Below are positions 61,801-64,000 of a stretch of DNA of 64,000 bases, piece by piece (the stretch's first letter is position 1; each line of letters starts with the position of its first letter). Under the pieces are notes generated by a model. That model was not told where the DNA came from and made no database searches. It saw nothing but the letters and a program-made list of their open reading frames with translations. Made by a program: the position numbers and the translations under genes. The stretch lies in contig NZ_PDFK01000011.1 in the NCBI RefSeq assembly GCF_002845985.1, forward strand, positions 1 through 64,000, written 5' to 3'. Origin of the DNA: Lysinibacillus fusiformis (GTDB lineage Bacteria; Bacillota; Bacilli; Bacillales_A; Planococcaceae).

Positions 61801-63930
61801 TTAACAGATTTTTTTGCTATTCGTGAACAAGCGATTGATCGTATTTTAGCCATAGAGCTAAAGCGTGGTGATACACCTACCACTGTAACCAAGCTTGCTA
61901 GTAATATTTCTTATTTTGAGGGTATTCATTATTTCTTACAAATTCTACAGGCACTTGATGGAGAAAAGCTTGCACGAGGTTATATTTGGCAAGCCGAAAC
62001 GAAAAAGGATGTATTCTCTCGATTGCTAACTAGCTGCTACCCTAAAAAAGAAGAAACGGCACAGCAATTAAAAGAGGCGTGGGAACAAACAGATATTTCA
62101 AAAGAACGTTTAATCGAAGCCATGATGTACAACCAGCATTGGATAGACCTTGTCAGTGAGGTCATTGACTGGGATGGATTAAAGGAATCAGCCTGGTATT
62201 TTATCGCCCATACAACTGATTCTTTATCAGACTTTGCCAAAGATCAGATTGCCCTCTTCTCTAGCATAACTGCTGAGGATTTTCGTGATGGTGCATTCGA
62301 TTTAGCTTGGTTCCAAAGTGCCTACGAAACACTTGGTGCAAAAAAATTCAAACTCGTCTATGATGCAGCAAAATATGCTTCTGAAGGAGCCAACCATCGT
62401 CGGGCACAGCTTTATGCAGATACGGCTATCGGTAAGCTCAGTCCCAAACCATTTATGCAAGAAATTCAAGACAAGCGTAATAAAGATAAATTACGCGCAC
62501 TTGGCCTGATTCCTTTAAATAAATCTGATGATAAAGATGCCCTAACACGCTATCAATTTATTCAACAATTTTTAAAGGAAAGTAAGCAATTTGGTGCGCA
62601 ACGCCGGGCTAGTGAAGCACGCGCAGCCAGTATTGCACTAGAAAACTTAGCACGCAATGCTGGTGATGGAGAAGCCACACGCTTTACATGGCGTATGGAA
62701 TTATCAGCCTTTAACGACATCAAGCATTTATTTAAAGCACAACAAATCGAGCAAATTACAGCTCATTTGCAAATTGAAGAAGATGCGTCTGTAGCCATTG
62801 TCGTTGAAAAGGATGGTAAACGTCTAAAGAATATTCCTGCTGCATTAAAAAAACATGCTGCTATTGTAACCTTGCAGGAAGCTCGAAAAGATTTACAAGA
62901 ACAATATAAACGGGCGCGTCCAGCACTGGAGCAGGCTATGGAATTAGAAACCGTATTTTCAGCTGATGAGCTTATCCATTTATTAGCTCATCCGATTCTA
63001 GCTCCCCTTTTACAAAAGCTCATCTTTATCAGTGATGAACATGTTGGCATGCTTACACCAGATGGCTTACAGCTTTTATCTGCTGACATTGTGGCACTGG
63101 CACCAACGTCCGCCATCAAGATTGCCCACCCTTATCACCTTTTAGAAAGTGGTCAATGGAGACAGTGGCAAGCCTATATGTTTGAGCACAAAATACAACA
63201 ACCATTTAAGCAAGTGTTCCGTGAGTTATATCTCATCAATGCAGATGAAAAAGCACAAAAACAATCATTGCGCTATGCAGGACATCAGGTAAATCCATCA
63301 CAAACAATAGCTTTGCTGAAAACACGAGGCTGGCAAATGAGTTATGAAACAGGTCCTCGTAAAGTGTATTACAAGGAAAATATTGTGGCATCCTTGTATG
63401 CACAGTCAGATTGGTTTACCCCAGCAGAAATTGAAGCACCTGCAATCGAAGGGGTTTACTTCTATGATCGTCTAACCGGCAAAAATATCGTGTTAGATGT
63501 TATTCCTGCTACGATATTCTCTGAGGTTATGCGAGATATTGACCTTGTTGTCAGCGTTGCTCATATTGGTGGTGTAGATCCTGAGGCAAGTCATTCTACT
63601 GTTGATATGCGCAGTATTATTGTAGAAGAATTAGCTAAATTATTGAAGCTAAACAATGTGGAAGTGAAAAAACAGCATGCCCTCATTGAAGGTAAGCTAG
63701 CAAGCTACTCCTTACATTTAGGAAGTGGTGTGGTGCATCAAGTAGGTGGTTCGATGATTCCGATTATTGCTGTTCCATCACAGCATCGTGGACGAATTTT
63801 CTTACCAATGGTGGATGATGATCCACGCACAGCCGAAATCATGTCAAAACTGTTATTACTAAGTGAAGATACTAAAATTAAAGATCCTGCCATTTTAACT
63901 CATATTCGTAGCTATGAACAAATGCGCTAA
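58840..63930 (+). CDS. giant DUF4132 (MolR/YehI-like) protein
   Basis: A 1696-residue soluble protein. The first two-thirds is largely helical with HEAT-like stretches (RKEAISLLKAQPQDPLLQSAER and neighbours). The C-terminal third (about 1230-1690) matches DUF4132: FTWRMELSAFNDIKHLF, KDGKRLKNIPAALKKHAA, LLAHPILAPLLQKLIF, QQPFKQVFRELYLI, LRYAGHQVNPSQTIALLKTRGW, FSEVMRDIDLVVSVAHIGG. E. coli YehI/MolR shares this domain and lies in a cluster with a MoxR-type AAA ATPase, a VWA protein and a SWIM zinc-finger protein. None of those is adjacent here, and a terminator closes the operon. The ATG at 58840 has AAGGAGGG 7 nt upstream. Molecular function is unknown. Confidence 0.8.
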   Translation: MTLSHEQKTYFQGIVDSAPIAIQPLAAALLKYMDNRDYEIEQLIAAQQNSTLEELFSGPLFDVLTLFSSQERALKIKKLALRFDATMFQTDVLRRSFRSSQPVQDHLFHCLQLIEEMLTFEEITLEELLANHHQYEHGTYPNYSSYVLKNENIKVMGFNVFEQLLADELSLENPSIEEVVESILFDEHHSSFFGHPFIRGIFKSNNHRMHEALGKLLVAAARQEGLRQAIVENIDHGNLVAQLKMMKLIQEHQLTRFSSVIRAVDTWMGLGYNSFENQKVTEEVLALAVQAIEEDNFVEQLLKSERTIDIYVALWATATRDYTRLDAVVTTLLKRNKHIQLTTLAFLKNLSKTSFTAPFVKDLILTTKDIELFAFAWGNFLYANHYINSEYARDHEWDQNLQKFMQENAQLQGIEYLLFEQLEWAKNEVTKEGLNITGKPLSFVHVHLSLEDLISTQIILAHHVQDEVLFQRIIAQADSYSPSSRIGLLNIYCLDPKTQGQREFLFNSLRDRSSINRSLALKKIHALTPTEEEIVKIEDLLANKSGALRKEAISLLKAQPQDPLLQSAERLIKDSKQLKRLGGLELLLEASKDDNLTSEQITTLCSLLPKITKSEQVLLEQLVARDVPQYNERNGFGLYTPHSPIQYDRIADGAIQMNGEEPWQQLVPFYVQTPTPFEQFFQYDIEKLLSKLEQLIQVLDEHAELEYETYQWNDTPITTTLGQQYSVLTDKTDSRRDASLDAYPIPEEIVQWIKSSLFSREDLVYFNFYNNLSEYPAAHNLSDAAHTLIKPFFQYEEIKARVVQFDSLKYNYTIQQIFSVLSQDSDKISGETMLHKEALSLLEKHAPEFNSFEQAIGIMLQLFKQIPADQWQLDVREQSYYYYRSTSTIIDLDVIETFVERCWSGYSTYGEYVKMLAINEELTKRMKNEGYSANVYNLSLFQYLDAMKAGLLTQDHLFEAIFTDTLASEIFNEPNKLLERYQQSFEDLTDFFAIREQAIDRILAIELKRGDTPTTVTKLASNISYFEGIHYFLQILQALDGEKLARGYIWQAETKKDVFSRLLTSCYPKKEETAQQLKEAWEQTDISKERLIEAMMYNQHWIDLVSEVIDWDGLKESAWYFIAHTTDSLSDFAKDQIALFSSITAEDFRDGAFDLAWFQSAYETLGAKKFKLVYDAAKYASEGANHRRAQLYADTAIGKLSPKPFMQEIQDKRNKDKLRALGLIPLNKSDDKDALTRYQFIQQFLKESKQFGAQRRASEARAASIALENLARNAGDGEATRFTWRMELSAFNDIKHLFKAQQIEQITAHLQIEEDASVAIVVEKDGKRLKNIPAALKKHAAIVTLQEARKDLQEQYKRARPALEQAMELETVFSADELIHLLAHPILAPLLQKLIFISDEHVGMLTPDGLQLLSADIVALAPTSAIKIAHPYHLLESGQWRQWQAYMFEHKIQQPFKQVFRELYLINADEKAQKQSLRYAGHQVNPSQTIALLKTRGWQMSYETGPRKVYYKENIVASLYAQSDWFTPAEIEAPAIEGVYFYDRLTGKNIVLDVIPATIFSEVMRDIDLVVSVAHIGGVDPEASHSTVDMRSIIVEELAKLLKLNNVEVKKQHALIEGKLASYSLHLGSGVVHQVGGSMIPIIAVPSQHRGRIFLPMVDDDPRTAEIMSKLLLLSEDTKIKDPAILTHIRSYEQMR

Positions 63931-63942
63931 TGTAAGCCAAGT

Positions 63943-63975
63943 AAAAACAGGTGACAAAACAAGTCACCTGTTTTT
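63943..63975. terminator. terminator after DUF4132 gene
   Basis: Perfect stem AAAAACAGGTGAC / GTCACCTGTTTTT. Symmetrical A and T runs make it able to end transcription from both sides. It begins 13 nt after the DUF4132 stop. Confidence 0.92.
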
Positions 63976-64000
63976 ATTGTACATCCGTTTTAATCATTTC

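Noticed and set aside
63974-64000. Possible C-terminus of a minus-strand gene (reads EMIKTDVQ then stop) at the right edge
   Set aside because: Only nine codons are visible; consistent with the bidirectional terminator but too short to support a gene.
1-64000. Insertion sequences, prophage, CRISPR arrays, tRNA genes
   Set aside because: Looked for transposase or integrase motifs, regularly spaced repeats and tRNA-like cloverleafs; none was seen by eye.

Overview
The window looks like a chromosomal segment of a low-GC, spore-forming Gram-positive bacterium, most probably Lysinibacillus or a close Bacillales relative. This is inferred from protein character alone: S-layer-homology (SLH) proteins, a DesK/DesR/Des cold-sensing set, a LysM-GH18 spore-cortex hydrolase, HemAT, an MhqR-type quinone regulon, and AGGAGG-type ribosome binding sites with frequent TTG/GTG starts. 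No transposase, phage gene, CRISPR array or tRNA was found. The content is mostly housekeeping and stress functions.

Layout. 0-0.35 kb: tandem leftward promoters and what looks like the leader of an rRNA operon lying off the left edge. 0.4-4.8 kb: purine genes (pbuG and guaA, each behind a purine riboswitch) with a MOSC protein between them. 4.9-9.2 kb: a moxR-DUF58-transglutaminase operon with 4-bp overlaps. 9.4-13.3 kb: a nos-type copper-maturation cluster (two NosL lipoproteins, NosD, NosY, NosF) without nosZ. 13.5-18.2 kb: pncB-nadE and glnK-amt, the latter behind two TnrA/GlnR boxes. 18.4-24.5 kb: ogt, fetAB, proline dehydrogenase, des-desK-desR. 24.6-30.6 kb: acetyltransferase, metH and yitJ under an S-box. 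30.7-37.9 kb: hemY, hemAT, Sel1-repeat, YdcF, a secreted Gly-rich protein with a DUF2653 protein, and a two-TM channel. 38-41.2 kb: SLH-anchored SGNH hydrolase, endonuclease Q and a small protein. 41.3-42.8 kb: TetR plus a paired SMR exporter with two matching palindromic operators. 43-45.2 kb: cobalamin-riboswitch-controlled BtuC/BtuD-like genes. 45.5-48.2 kb: a YdhK-type lipoprotein convergent with a two-component system. 48.7-51.5 kb: an Mhq-like quinone detoxification group. 51.6-53.6 kb: katE with a sigma-B-type promoter. 53.6-57.8 kb: a YusW-like lipoprotein, a YcdB-SLH protein and a LysM-GH18 protein. 58-58.25 kb: an ECF sigma-factor pseudogene. 58.4-64 kb: an unknown 139-residue protein followed by a 1696-residue DUF4132 (MolR/YehI-like) protein.

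The window is rich in cis-acting RNA: two purine riboswitches, one SAM-I and one cobalamin riboswitch, each followed by a visible intrinsic terminator. Most gene ends carry clear rho-independent terminators, so operon limits are well defined. The points most worth a second look are the DUF4132 two-gene unit, the guaA riboswitch with an altered J3/1 residue, the nosZ-less nos cluster with two NosL proteins, the apparent ATT start of the GH18 gene, the frameshifted sigma-factor remnant, the TetR operator pair and the two-TM channel with an atypical filter. Family assignments come from recognising motifs by eye; no database search was run.
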